From DATARH01 sp035534855 (GTDB lineage Bacteria > Pseudomonadota > Alphaproteobacteria > ATCC43930 > CGMCC-115725), in assembly GCA_035534855.1 (NCBI GenBank), contig DATLRD010000086.1, positions 1 to 64,000 of the forward strand: 64,000 nt of DNA, given 5' to 3'. Made by a program: the position numbers and the translations under genes. The notes under the pieces are model-generated. The model was not told the origin of the DNA. It made no database searches and was given only the letters and a program-made list of their open reading frames with translations. Positions 17,362-26,105 of this stretch are shown here, one piece after another (within the stretch, counting starts at the first letter, position 1; the number at the start of each line of letters is the position of its first letter).

Positions 17362-17658
17362 ATGTTGCAGCAAGTGCCGCCGAGCGAGGCCATGAACCTT
17401 TCGCTGAGCGATCTGGCCCTCGATTGGGCCGAACTCCGTACCGTTTCCGGACGGATCGACGGGCTGACGGCGCGGCAAGCGCTGGCAATCGGCGACCGAT
17501 ACCAAGAGCTTCAGCTGGAAATCTATGCCGTCCGCCGCGAACGCGAAGCGATCATGAACCGGATCTTCGGCTTTGTGCCGGCCCTCGTCGGAAACGCCCG
17601 AGCCGATCAGGCGACAACCCCGGCGGCGCGCAGTTCGGCGATTTCGCTGTCGGCATAG
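17362..17658 (+). CDS. Small hypothetical protein, predicted helical
   Basis: 98 residues. GAGAGGGG lies 8 bases before the ATG at 17362. The region 12-70 (LSLSDLALDWAELRTV, ALAIGDRYQELQLEIY, VRREREAIMNRIFGFV) is helical with a heptad-like pattern; the tail after about residue 80 is low complexity. The 3' end overlaps the convergent CoA-transferase gene by 52 bases, so the tail may be a read-on extension of a truncated gene. No known family is recognised. Confidence 0.5.
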   Translation: MLQQVPPSEAMNLSLSDLALDWAELRTVSGRIDGLTARQALAIGDRYQELQLEIYAVRREREAIMNRIFGFVPALVGNARADQATTPAARSSAISLSA

Positions 17659-18809
17659 CCGGCAGAACGCAACACCTCATCGGAATGCTCGCCGACATGC
17701 GGCGCGCGCCGCGGCGGCACCTTGTCCTCTCCGGCGATCTCGAACGGGCTGTTGATCGTATACGCCTCATGGTCTGTCAGCGGGACCAGGCAGCCAGCGG
17801 CCAGCACCTGCTCGTCCTCGCGCAGGTCGCCGACCTCGGCGACAATGCCGAAGATGATGCCGGAATCGTCGAGCACCTTGCGCCAATGCGCGAGGTCGTG
17901 CCCGGCGAACAGCCGGTCGAGGATCGCCACCAACTCGCGCGCGTGGGCGTTGCGCTTGGCGTCGGTGGCAAACCGTTCGTCGTCAAGCACCGCTGCGTCC
18001 TCGAAGCACGACTTGAACTTCTCCCAACGCCATTCGTCGGCGGCGACCGACAGCAGCAGCCATTTATCGTCGCGGCACTGATAGTGGACGCGCAGCGCGC
18101 TCAGCGCCTCCTCGCGCGGCGGCTGCGGCCGCACCTCGTCGCCGCACAGCGCGGCCTGGACCGAGCAGCCATTGGCCCACAGTCCGTTGGCAAGCAGCGA
18201 GGAACTGACATAGTTGCCCTTGCCGGTCTTCTCTCGCTGATAGAGCGCGGTGACGATCGCGCCATAGGTGCCCATCGACGACGGATGGTCGCCCATCCCA
18301 GGCAGCGACCGTGCCGGGGTCACATGCTGACCGGCCCGCACCAGATCCATCAGCCCGGTGCGCGCCCACCACGCGGTCGCGTCGAAGCCCGGCTTGTTGG
18401 CCTCGGGCCCGGTCTCGCCATAGCCGGTGAACGACGCGTAGATCAGCCGCGGGTTGAGCGGCGCGAGATTGGCATAGGTGATGCCGAGCCGCGCCCGCGC
18501 CGGCGGCGGGTAGTTGGTGATGAACACGTCGGCGTTCGCAACCAGGCGATACAGCACCGTGCGGCCCTGGTCGCCGCGCAGGTCGAGCGCCAGGCTCTTC
18601 TTGTTGCGCGCGTCGAGAAAGAAGCCGGGGTTGAGCGGCGGGCGGCCGGGGGCAGGGGTGCCGCGCCGGCGATAGGGGTCGCCCATGCCGGGTGGCTCGA
18701 TCTTGATCACCTCGGCACCGAAATCGCTCATCACCGTCGCTGCAGCCGGTCCGGCGATAAAGCTGGCGCAGTCGATGACCTTGAGCCCGTCGAAGATGCG
18801 TTCGCCCAT
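17607..18809 (-). CDS. Family III CoA-transferase (CaiB/BaiF type)
   Basis: Transfers CoA between carboxylic acids; 400 residues, normal for the family. Clear features are the N-terminal GLKVIDCASFIAGPAA, the EVIKIEPP motif, NPRLIYASFTGYG and the catalytic Asp in PGMGDHPSSMGTY, then GKGNYVSSSLLA. Substrate acid unknown. A second, more distant member lies at 40349. The ribosome site GGGGAGG is 8 bases upstream of the start. A palindromic repeat element follows on its upstream side. Confidence 0.92.
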   Translation of the reverse strand: MGERIFDGLKVIDCASFIAGPAAATVMSDFGAEVIKIEPPGMGDPYRRRGTPAPGRPPLNPGFFLDARNKKSLALDLRGDQGRTVLYRLVANADVFITNYPPPARARLGITYANLAPLNPRLIYASFTGYGETGPEANKPGFDATAWWARTGLMDLVRAGQHVTPARSLPGMGDHPSSMGTYGAIVTALYQREKTGKGNYVSSSLLANGLWANGCSVQAALCGDEVRPQPPREEALSALRVHYQCRDDKWLLLSVAADEWRWEKFKSCFEDAAVLDDERFATDAKRNAHARELVAILDRLFAGHDLAHWRKVLDDSGIIFGIVAEVGDLREDEQVLAAGCLVPLTDHEAYTINSPFEIAGEDKVPPRRAPHVGEHSDEVLRSAGYADSEIAELRAAGVVA

Positions 18810-18828
18810 TCGGCGTCCTCCCCTTTTT

Positions 18829-19003
18829 CTTCACAATGAGACGGTGAGGCTGTGAGATCGAAAAATGTTCAGACGCAAAGGGCGCAAAGATTAAGGAAAT
18901 AACGCGCTTTGCGCGCTGAAAATCCTTCTGCATTCCCTTGGTCTACCCGGCGACCTCCGCGTCGAGATGGCCTGTTCTCATTGCCTCACCGCCTCATTGT
19001 GAA
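18829..19003. repeat. 175-base element with 27-base terminal inverted repeats (MITE/REP-like)
   Basis: The outer arms 18830-18856 and 18977-19003 are inverted copies of each other with 24 of 27 bases matching (ttcacaatgagacggtgag against ttcacaatgaggcggtgag). Inside lies a smaller inverted pair, gcgcaaag at 18882-18889 and ctttgcgc at 18907-18914. No coding content. It sits between two reverse-strand genes, just after the stop of the lactonase gene. A partial relative appears near 17020-17095. It looks like a non-autonomous palindromic repeat. Confidence 0.7.
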
Positions 19004-19008
19004 AATAC

Positions 19009-19875
19009 CTACACATCCATCCGATAGGCATCGCCGTCGCGCACGATGCGCCCGGCGGTGGCGCCGGCGAAATGCGTGCCGATCACCAGCACCGGGCGGC
19101 TCGACAATTCGGCCAGCATGCGGTCGCGGGTGGCGTGTGCCATCGTCGGATCGCTGTCGGCGGTCGACGACCATTCCGGGTGCGCGATCTGGCAGGGGTG
19201 GTGCATGAAGTCGCCGGTGATCAGCGCCTCTTCGCCTTCCGACGAAATGCGCACGCTGACATGGCCGGGCGTGTGCCCGAGGGTCGGGACGAGGCTGATT
19301 TCGTCGCACACGCGGTGATTGGTCTCGACCAGTTGCACGAGCCCCGCGTCGAACACCGGCGCCACTGAATCAGCGAACACCGCCGCCATGTCCTCGCGTT
19401 CGTGCTGGTTGTGCCAGCGGTGGAACTCGGTGCGACCCATCAGATAGCGCGCCTGCGGAAAGGTCGGCACCCATTTACCGTTGGCAAGCATCGTGTTCCA
19501 GCCGACGTGGTCGACATGAAGATGCGTGCACAGCACCGTGTCGATCGATTCGCGCGGGAAGCCGGCGGTCGCGAGGTCTTGGAGAAACGGGCCCTGGAGG
19601 TTGTTCCAGGTCGGGATGCGGCGGCCTTCCTTGTCGTTGCCGAGGCAGGTATCGACGATGATACGCCGGGGGGTCTTTCCGCCATTGGGCGCTTCGACCA
19701 CGAGCGCGTGGATGCTCATCTTGAGCCGGCCGCGCTCGTCGGCAAAATGTGGCTGCAGCCATTTGATCGGCAGGATTTCCTCATAGGTCGCTTGGGGCAG
19801 AATGAAGCGGCTGCCGCCGGTCACCTCCGTCTCGACGATCTTGGTCACCGTGACCTTGCCGATCCGCCATTTCAT
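19009..19875 (-). CDS. Metallo-beta-lactamase-fold hydrolase, lactonase-like
   Basis: 288 residues. All zinc-ligand motifs are present: CTHLHVDHVGWN (HxHxDH), LGHTPGHV (His), TGDFMHH (Asp) and VIGTHFAG (His). The arrangement is that of AHL-lactonase or MBL hydrolases acting on lactones or esters. No signal peptide. The start at 19875 has GGAGG 6-7 bases upstream; the open frame continues much further but only as non-protein-like sequence. The divergent neighbour is an ArsR-type regulator, about 145 bases away, which could control it. Confidence 0.9.
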   Translation of the reverse strand: MKWRIGKVTVTKIVETEVTGGSRFILPQATYEEILPIKWLQPHFADERGRLKMSIHALVVEAPNGGKTPRRIIVDTCLGNDKEGRRIPTWNNLQGPFLQDLATAGFPRESIDTVLCTHLHVDHVGWNTMLANGKWVPTFPQARYLMGRTEFHRWHNQHEREDMAAVFADSVAPVFDAGLVQLVETNHRVCDEISLVPTLGHTPGHVSVRISSEGEEALITGDFMHHPCQIAHPEWSSTADSDPTMAHATRDRMLAELSSRPVLVIGTHFAGATAGRIVRDGDAYRMDV

Positions 19876-20019
19876 CCGCCGCCTCCCCGACCCACGCCGG
19901 AAAAGCTTAGCCGGGGTATGGCCGGGTGCGCCAGCGGCGAGGCGGACCGATTCGACGCTTCGGCCTCTGCCGAAGCGGTTGCCGATCCCGGCGCCGCGCC
20001 CGGTGCTAAACTCCCCGCC

Positions 20020-20733
20020 ATGGTTACCGGTTCGATGATCGCCGAGATCGCCGCCCTCGCGGGTGATCCCGCGCGCGCCAATATCCTCGCGGCATTGCTC
20101 GACGGCCGGGCGATGACCGCGTCCGAGCTTGCCTACGCCGCCCGGGTCACGCCGCAAACGGCGAGCGCGCACCTCGCCCGGCTCGCCGAGGCAGCGCTGA
20201 TTTCCGTCACACCGGCCGGGCGGCACCGTTATTTCCGCCTCGCCTCGCCTCTGGTCGCGCAGATGATCGAATCGATCGGCGCCGTGTCGATCGACGGGCG
20301 ACCGCGCTTTCGCCCGCTGTCGCGCCAGGCCGCGGCGTTGCGCGCGGCGCGGGTGTGCTATGACCATCTTGCCGGCGTGCTGGGCGTGGCCATCGCTGAC
20401 GCGATGATCCACCGTGGCTACATTGTCCTTGAAGACGAGGGTGGCCACCTGACCACTTCCGGTACGCAGTTTATCGCAGGGCTCGGGATCGACCTGTTCG
20501 ATCCGGTCTTACAGCGCCGCAAGCGCCACTGCCGGGCCTGCCTCGACTGGACCGAGCGACGCCCGCATATCGGCGGCGCCATCGGCGCGGCGATCGCCGA
20601 GCGCTGGCTTGCGCTCGGCTGGATCGAACGCGCCAAGGACAGCCGCGCCGTCTCGGTCACGCCGGCCGGCCGGACCGGCTTCCGCGAAACCCTCGGCCTC
20701 GCTTTCGGCGACGACGAAAGGGCCGTGGCCTAG
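20020..20733 (+). CDS. ArsR/SmtB-type helix-turn-helix regulator
   Basis: 237 residues. Residues 1-85 form a winged helix: DPARANILAALLDG, MTASELAYAARVTPQTAS (recognition helix) and HLARLAEAALISV, then a wing RHRYFRLA. The long C-terminal part contains KRHCRACLDWTERRPHIGG, seen in YdfF-type or DUF2087-like ArsR relatives, and its two Cys could bind metal or sense thiols. The start at 20020 was chosen as the first codon before the HTH; upstream frame is open but unlike protein. Divergent from the lactonase. Confidence 0.85.
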   Translation: MVTGSMIAEIAALAGDPARANILAALLDGRAMTASELAYAARVTPQTASAHLARLAEAALISVTPAGRHRYFRLASPLVAQMIESIGAVSIDGRPRFRPLSRQAAALRAARVCYDHLAGVLGVAIADAMIHRGYIVLEDEGGHLTTSGTQFIAGLGIDLFDPVLQRRKRHCRACLDWTERRPHIGGAIGAAIAERWLALGWIERAKDSRAVSVTPAGRTGFRETLGLAFGDDERAVA

Positions 20734-20803
20734 CTGCCCGTCCCGACAAGACATCCGCTGGTTCGACCAACACCCCCGCGATCGGGTGGGAAGGAGGAGA
20801 GTC

Positions 20804-21043
20804 GTGCGCCCCAATTTCTTCGACTTCGAAAAGTATCGCCCTCGCGGGCCTTACGATCAGTGCTCTCCCTGCGAACAATTTGCCGAGCTGCTGGCCGCTG
20901 TTCCCGGCCTGCTGCGGCTGTGGCGAGCGCGCACCCGCGGCCGCGCCGGTCTTGCCCGGCTCGGGTCCCGCGAACTGCGCGATATTGGCGTTACCCCGAG
21001 CGAGGCGGCGCGGGAATGCGACAAGCCGTTCTGGCGGACGTGA
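20804..21043 (+). CDS. DUF1127 (YjiS-like) small protein
   Basis: 79 residues, starting at GTG with a perfect AAGGAGGAG site 5 bases upstream. The C-terminal half LRLWRARTRGRAGLARLGSRELRDIGVTPSEAAREC fits the DUF1127 motif (LARL..ELRDIG), followed by KPFW. Short DUF1127 proteins of alphaproteobacteria have been linked to RNA turnover and to phosphate and stress responses. An N-terminal extension with CSPCEQF is unusual for the family. Confidence 0.85.
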   Translation: MRPNFFDFEKYRPRGPYDQCSPCEQFAELLAAVPGLLRLWRARTRGRAGLARLGSRELRDIGVTPSEAARECDKPFWRT

Positions 21044-21084
21044 GCGCGCCGCTCGTGTTTCGTCTACGTCCTCCGAGCGTGGTC

Positions 21085-22977
21085 CTACACCGCCGCCGGA
21101 GGCCGCCATAGGTCGACCCGATCTCCGGCCCGCGCTGTCGGTTCGGCCGCAGCCGACGTTTCGCCGCGGGTGTCGGCCGGGCAACCGGTGTGGCGCGGCA
21201 GGCAGATCCGCACCGTCGTGCCGTTGCCAAGCTCGCTGGCGATGGCGCAGCGCCCGCCGAAGCGGGTCACAAAGCCGCGCACCTGCGACAGCCCGAGCCC
21301 GGTGCCCTTGCCCGGCGCCTTGGTGGTAAAAAACGGGTCGAACACCTTGTCGATGACCTCCCGAGGGATGCCGCTGCCGCTGTCGATGACCGCGATCGAG
21401 ACGTAGTCGCCGGAGGGCAGCCCGAGATCGCGCGACTCCGTCTCCACGAGCCCGCAATTGGCGGTTTCGATGCGCAGCCGGCCGCCGCCGCCCATCGCGT
21501 CGCGGGCGTTGAGCGCCAGGTTGAGCAACGAGTTGCCGAGCTGGGTCGGATCGACGAACACCGGCCACAGATCGGGTGCGAGGCAGAATTCGACCGTGAT
21601 GTGGTCGCTCGACGCCCAGGGCAGGTCGAGCACCGCGCCAATCACCTCGTTGGCATCGACCGGGCGGGGATCGACCGGCTCGTGACGGGTGAAGCCGAGC
21701 AGCCGTCGGGTCAGTTCGGCGGCCCGGTCGCAGGCGGTCGCCGCGGCGGAGAGGAATTTCTGCCGCCGCGCGTCTGGGCCGCCGAGCCCCCCTTCCAGCA
21801 TCACGATGTTGCCGGAGATGACGGTCAGCAGGTTGTTGAAGTCATGCACGATGCCGGCGGTCAGCAACCCGACCGCCTCGAGCTTTTGCGCCTGGCTCAG
21901 CCGCGCCTCGACCGCCGCGCGCTGGGCGACCGCGTCGCGCGCCTGAGCCAGGGCCAGTTGCTCGCGGCGGGTGCGGCGCAGCGCGATGAGGCTCAAGAGG
22001 ATTAGACCCGCCGCGGCGGGCACGCCGATCACGACATACCCGATCAGCGAATGCAGCCAGTCGCGAAAGATCGAGGCCCGGCTGCGCCCGATCGTTACGT
22101 AGACTGGGTATTCGGACAGCCGCCGGTAAGAGACAAGCTGGCCGCCTCCACCAAACGGTGAACCGGTTTCGATGCTGCCGCTCCGGTTCTTGTGCGCGAT
22201 CGCCTGGGCCAGCGCCCCCTGTTGCGCCGGTGAGGGCGGCTTCGCCGTCTCTGGGTAGCGTGCCAGCACGGTTCCGTCTTCACGGATGACGCTCGCGTCG
22301 TACTGCGTCGAGCCGGCCAGCAGCGAATTGTAGAACGAGGCGAAATAGGTCCCCGAGACGGCGACGACGGCGATCCCCTGGAATTGCCCGTCGGGGCCCT
22401 GCCGCCGCTCGCTGACGGTGAAAAAGGCGTGGTACTTGCCGCCGTTGAGGCTCCGGGCCCGGAGCGCACGGATGTAGATGCGCGCGCCCGGCTGGCGCAG
22501 TGCCCTGAAGTCGGCGCGCTGCGACTGGTCGATCGTGTTGTCGACCGGGTATACCCGGGCGCTGACCAGCTCGCGGCCGTCGGCGCTGATCACCCAGGCT
22601 GCGGCGACTTGCGGCAGCCCGGCGATCTGCGCGGCGATGCGGTCGTGCAGCGCCTGTTCCTGGGTGCGGATCTGGTTGTCCGAAAGCCCATTCAGCAGGT
22701 CGTCGATGCGGGCCGCTACCAGCACATGGGTGTCGAGGATCTTGGTGGTGTTTTCCTCGGCCACGGCGACCGCTTCCGACAGCGCCGCCGCCGCACGGTC
22801 TTCGCTGTCCCGGTACGAGAAATAGGCGGCGACCGCGCCGAGCAGCAGCGGTATCAGGATCGTGCCGAGCACCAGCAGCCGCAGGGTGCGGACCGCGCCG
22901 AACCCTGTGCCGGCCTGGCGCGGTGCCTCGCCCGGCGGGGCCGTATCTCGGGTTGCTGAGTTGTTGGATTCTGCCAT
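21085..22977 (-). CDS. Membrane sensor histidine kinase with extracytoplasmic Cache domain
   Basis: 630 residues. Two membrane helices (31-53 and 311-333) enclose a periplasmic dCache-type sensor (about 55-305). After a short coiled linker the HisKA box is TAGIVHDFNNLL with phosphoacceptor His378. The ATPase domain shows N box NLALNARDAMG, G1 DSGSGIP, F DPFFTTK and G2 GKGTGLGLS. No receiver domain and no adjacent response-regulator gene, so the partner is elsewhere. The HDFNNLL class is typical of alphaproteobacterial hybrid or single kinases. The ligand is unknown. Confidence 0.93.
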   Translation of the reverse strand: MAESNNSATRDTAPPGEAPRQAGTGFGAVRTLRLLVLGTILIPLLLGAVAAYFSYRDSEDRAAAALSEAVAVAEENTTKILDTHVLVAARIDDLLNGLSDNQIRTQEQALHDRIAAQIAGLPQVAAAWVISADGRELVSARVYPVDNTIDQSQRADFRALRQPGARIYIRALRARSLNGGKYHAFFTVSERRQGPDGQFQGIAVVAVSGTYFASFYNSLLAGSTQYDASVIREDGTVLARYPETAKPPSPAQQGALAQAIAHKNRSGSIETGSPFGGGGQLVSYRRLSEYPVYVTIGRSRASIFRDWLHSLIGYVVIGVPAAAGLILLSLIALRRTRREQLALAQARDAVAQRAAVEARLSQAQKLEAVGLLTAGIVHDFNNLLTVISGNIVMLEGGLGGPDARRQKFLSAAATACDRAAELTRRLLGFTRHEPVDPRPVDANEVIGAVLDLPWASSDHITVEFCLAPDLWPVFVDPTQLGNSLLNLALNARDAMGGGGRLRIETANCGLVETESRDLGLPSGDYVSIAVIDSGSGIPREVIDKVFDPFFTTKAPGKGTGLGLSQVRGFVTRFGGRCAIASELGNGTTVRICLPRHTGCPADTRGETSAAAEPTARAGDRVDLWRPPAAV

Positions 22978-23157
22978 TTGGCGGATTAAAGACCGTCAGT
23001 GTTTGTGTACGATGGTTCGGCTCGATTAGTGCCCTCGCCGAAGCACATCTGGGCCACGGTCGATTGTCATCATAGGCGTTACGCCGCGGTCAACCTCTGT
23101 GGGCTGGGCACCAGCGGTTGCGGGCCACGCAACGCGTTATAGGCGGAAGGATCGGGC

Positions 23158-23811
23158 ATGAACAAGCGCTGGGGTCTGGTTCTCGCGGCAGGGGTGGGCG
23201 CGATTCTCGCTGCCTGCAGCACGCCCCCGGCGGCGCCGATATCGACGGGGCAGACCGTGGCGCTGATCCCGACCGGGGCTCCGGTATTGCGCTGCCGCGA
23301 GGCGTGCCTGCAGCCGTGGCGCACGGCGCAGCCCGAGGCGGCCGACCTGCTGCGCCGCGGGCGCTGGCGCGACCTGGCGGCGTTGCTGGTTCGAGTCGGG
23401 TACCAGGATGATTTGTCGCTCTATTACCTAGCCCGCGCCGCGCAAGGCATGGGGTACCCGGACGCTGCGGCGAAGTATTACCGGCAGAGCATCGCACTGT
23501 CGGGTACCGCGATCTCGTGCGTCAATCTCAGCCGCCAGTGCGGCGGCCTGGCGCTGCCGCGGGCGGCCGAAATGCGTCTTGCCGAGATCGCCCGCCGCCC
23601 GATCCGTCGCAGGCTGCCGATAGCGCGACGCCCGGAAGCACCGGTTTGGGCGCGGCAACCTGCCGCCGCGCCGGTGGAAGGGCCGGCGGCGGCGCCCACG
23701 CCGCTCGCTCCGCTACCGGAGACCGCGCCCCCGCCGACGGCCGCCCCCCCGGTCCGGCCTCCCGCGCCGGGGACGAGTGATTTCATCGAACCGCCGCCGG
23801 CTCCGAAGTGA
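23158..23811 (+). CDS. Putative lipoprotein, TPR-like middle and Pro-rich tail
   Basis: 217 residues. Signal peptide with lipobox LAAC (Cys about residue 21). The middle (LLRRGRWRDLAALLVRVG, SLYYLARAAQGMGYPDAAAKYYRQSI) has a TPR-like helix pair. Two Cys pairs (RCREAC; CVNLSRQC) may form disulfides. The last 60 residues are Pro/Ala low complexity. Exported and probably outer-membrane anchored; function unknown. Divergent from the histidine kinase, with about 180 bases between. Confidence 0.75.
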   Translation: MNKRWGLVLAAGVGAILAACSTPPAAPISTGQTVALIPTGAPVLRCREACLQPWRTAQPEAADLLRRGRWRDLAALLVRVGYQDDLSLYYLARAAQGMGYPDAAAKYYRQSIALSGTAISCVNLSRQCGGLALPRAAEMRLAEIARRPIRRRLPIARRPEAPVWARQPAAAPVEGPAAAPTPLAPLPETAPPPTAAPPVRPPAPGTSDFIEPPPAPK

Positions 23812-23895
23812 CGCCGTTGCCGGCGGGGAACGGTGCGGCGTGACCCCTCGGTCCGGCTGCGCTAGCATTGGGAGAAACCCGGCGAGGAGATCCTG

Positions 23896-24990
23896 ATGAA
23901 AGCCGCCGTTCTGCATGCCCCGCACCAGCCGCTGACGATCGAGGACGTCACCCTCGAAAAGCCCAAGGCGCGCGAAGTCCTGCTGCGCACCGCGTTTGCC
24001 GGGCTGTGCCACAGCGACCTGCATTTCATCGAGGGACTCTTCCCGCACCCGACGCCGTGCGTGCTCGGCCATGAATCGGCGGCGGTGGTCGAGGCGGTCG
24101 GCGACGGGGTGAGCTACGTCAAGCCGGGCGACCATGTGATCACCTGCCTGTCGGTGTTTTGTGGCACCTGCTCGCAATGCGTCACCGGCCACCCCAATCT
24201 GTGCGAGGACACCAGCGTCAAGATGCTGCCCGGCGTGGCCGAGCGCATGACCTGGCACGGCGGCCAGAAGATGAACCAGTTTCTCAACCTGTCGTCGTTT
24301 GCCGAGCAGATGCTGGTGCACGAGAATTCGATGGTGAAGATCGACCCCGAAATTCCGCTCGATGTCGGGGCGCTGGTCGGTTGCGGGGTGATGACTGGGG
24401 TCGGCGCGGTGTTCAACGCCGCCCGGGTCGAGCCGGGCTCGACCGTTGCGGTGATCGGCTGCGGCGGGGTCGGGCTGTCGGCGGTCAACGGCGCCGCGCT
24501 CGCCGGCGCCGAACGGATCATCGCGATCGACACCCAGCCGTCAAAGCTCGACCTGGCAAAGGAGATGGGGGCGACCGACACGCTCAATGCCAGCAACATC
24601 GACCCGGTCAAGGCGATCCGCGAGATGACCGGCGGCGGCGTCCACTATTCGTTCGAGGCGCTGGGCAGCAAGACCACGGCCGAGCAGGCCTTCGGCATGC
24701 TGCGCGCCGGCGGCACTGCCACGATCATCGGCATGGTGCCGTTTGGCGTGAAGATCGAGCTGCACGGCTTTGACTTCCTGCGCGACCGCAAGATCCAGGG
24801 CACCTCGATGGGCGGCAACCGCTTCAGGGTCGACATGCCACGCCTGTTGTCGCTGTGGAAGCAGGGGCGGCTCAAGCTCGACCACCTGATCTCGGGCCGC
24901 ATCAAACTGCACCAGATCAACGACGGCTTCGCGGCGCTCAAATCCGCGGTCCCGGTGCGCCAGCTGATCGATTTCGGCCCCACGGCATAG
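23896..24990 (+). CDS. Zinc-dependent alcohol dehydrogenase (MDR family, class III-like)
   Basis: 364 residues. Catalytic zinc ligands are Cys in AGLCHSDLHF and His in VLGHESAAVVEAVG. The structural zinc loop is present as four Cys (CLSVFCGTCSQC and PNLCED region). The Rossmann motif GCGGVGLSAVNGA is followed by an acidic IAIDTQ, indicating NAD+. Length and motifs match class III-like or formaldehyde/aryl alcohol dehydrogenases, though true FrmA is nearer 370 with a different core. GAGGAG lies 6 bases before the start. Substrate undetermined. Confidence 0.9.
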   Translation: MKAAVLHAPHQPLTIEDVTLEKPKAREVLLRTAFAGLCHSDLHFIEGLFPHPTPCVLGHESAAVVEAVGDGVSYVKPGDHVITCLSVFCGTCSQCVTGHPNLCEDTSVKMLPGVAERMTWHGGQKMNQFLNLSSFAEQMLVHENSMVKIDPEIPLDVGALVGCGVMTGVGAVFNAARVEPGSTVAVIGCGGVGLSAVNGAALAGAERIIAIDTQPSKLDLAKEMGATDTLNASNIDPVKAIREMTGGGVHYSFEALGSKTTAEQAFGMLRAGGTATIIGMVPFGVKIELHGFDFLRDRKIQGTSMGGNRFRVDMPRLLSLWKQGRLKLDHLISGRIKLHQINDGFAALKSAVPVRQLIDFGPTA

Positions 24991-25033
24991 CAGGACCGCA
25001 TCGGCATCAATCGGATCGCTGCGGCGCTGCGCG

Positions 25034-25252
25034 CTATTGCCGACGCAGGCGCACGCGAACGCGGTGCGCGACGATCAGCGCCGCGATGCAGATGGCGAGC
25101 GTTGCCGAAAGCCCGGTGGGCATGCCGGCCAGCCTCAGCAAGTCGCCGGTCGCCCCCGCCCCGAATGGAATAGCGAAGATCAGAACCGCCGGGCTGACCA
25201 GCAGCAGCGCTATGCCGAGGGCCCATCGTGTACAGGTTGCAAGCGTTGCCAT
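25034..25252 (-). CDS. Small membrane protein, two predicted helices
   Basis: 72 residues with two hydrophobic segments (about 9-30 and 45-62) and a basic C-terminus (HRVRVRLRRQ), giving a cytoplasmic tail by the positive-inside rule. No family recognised. The ribosome site is weak. It follows the alcohol dehydrogenase convergently. Confidence 0.45.
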   Translation of the reverse strand: MATLATCTRWALGIALLLVSPAVLIFAIPFGAGATGDLLRLAGMPTGLSATLAICIAALIVAHRVRVRLRRQ

Positions 25253-25313
25253 GTCGCCCCGACCGGATGTCGGGCGACATGGTGGTGCGCCGGGCTTAAC
25301 AGAGTGTTGCCGG

Positions 25314-25541
25314 TTACCGCGAGACGCCGTGGATCGCGAGTCGAAACGCCGTCGCCAGCACCACGCCGGCGCGCGGTTGCGGGCGCACCGCCGAGGCCAT
25401 GTGGGCGGGTAGCGGCACGCAGCTCCAGCTATGGACGTCCCACAGACAGCCCGATGCCGTGGCGCTCGATGGCAGCGAGACCGTTGCGATCATCAGGGCG
25501 GCCGCACCGCTCAGCGCGGCCGAGGTCAGTGCCTTGGCCAT
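25314..25541 (-). CDS. Small exported protein of unknown function
   Basis: 75 residues. A signal peptide ends near ATA-SG (residue about 30), leaving a 45-residue mature part with two Cys in GCLWDVHSWSC, which could pair. GGGAGAA lies 8 bases before the ATG. No domain known. Confidence 0.5.
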   Translation of the reverse strand: MAKALTSAALSGAAALMIATVSLPSSATASGCLWDVHSWSCVPLPAHMASAVRPQPRAGVVLATAFRLAIHGVSR

Positions 25542-25633
25542 TACCGGTTCTCCCGTTGCTATACGCTGAAGCCAACGAGATTCCGGCGGAAAACGATCCG
25601 CTTCTAGTCTAACCGGTACTGCGAGGGGTCTCT

Positions 25634-26029
25634 CTACCCGAAGAACACGCGATGTAGGATCCGGCCCGGCAACAAGGTTAGGCTGCCGGCGATCACCAGG
25701 GCGCCGAAATAGAGGCCGAGCATCGCGTTGCGATGGCCGCTGATGTTACCGCGCCGGGCATACCACAGCGCGCCGATTACGCCGAGCAGGGTCAGCGGGA
25801 TGAACAGGTGGATCGGGCTCAAATATCCCGGAGTGATGCTGCGGATAAAGAACGTGCTGACTGCGGTCACGGTCATCAGCGCCAGATAGATCGAGCCCCA
25901 GAGCCGGTGGTAGCGCGAGCCTTTGCGCGACAGGAAAATCTGCCAGGTGCCGATGACGAAGGCCGGCAGCACGGTCGCCAGATGGACCTTGATCGCCGGC
26001 GGCGCGGCTGCGATCGGCGCAAGGTTCAT
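25634..26029 (-). CDS. DUF2306-type membrane protein
   Basis: 131 residues with four hydrophobic segments. The pattern KVHLATVLPAFVIGTWQIF, KGSRYHRLWGSIYLALM and GHRNAMLGLYFGALVIAG, with paired conserved His, is that of the DUF2306 family of small heme-like membrane proteins. Function unknown. The start at 26029 follows a GC-rich palindromic stretch. It is on the same strand as the hydroxyacid dehydrogenase upstream, which ends 77 bases away. Confidence 0.7.
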   Translation of the reverse strand: MNLAPIAAAPPAIKVHLATVLPAFVIGTWQIFLSRKGSRYHRLWGSIYLALMTVTAVSTFFIRSITPGYLSPIHLFIPLTLLGVIGALWYARRGNISGHRNAMLGLYFGALVIAGSLTLLPGRILHRVFFG

Positions 26030-26035
26030 GCCCGG

Positions 26036-26094
26036 CCTCTCACCCCGGCTCCGCTCCCCGCCGGCGGAGAGAGGGAGCGCTCCTGGTCACGGCG
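26036..26094. repeat. Short GC-rich palindromic repeat between genes
   Basis: The sequence ctctcaccccggctccgctc then ccggcggagagagggagcg can fold on itself (CTCCGC pairs with GCGGAG). Its words match the outer part of the larger palindromic element at 41561-41688 (ccctcaccc, ctctccc, ggagaggg). Probably a degenerate member of the same family. Confidence 0.4.
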
Positions 26095-26105
26095 CGCCAA
26101 CACGC

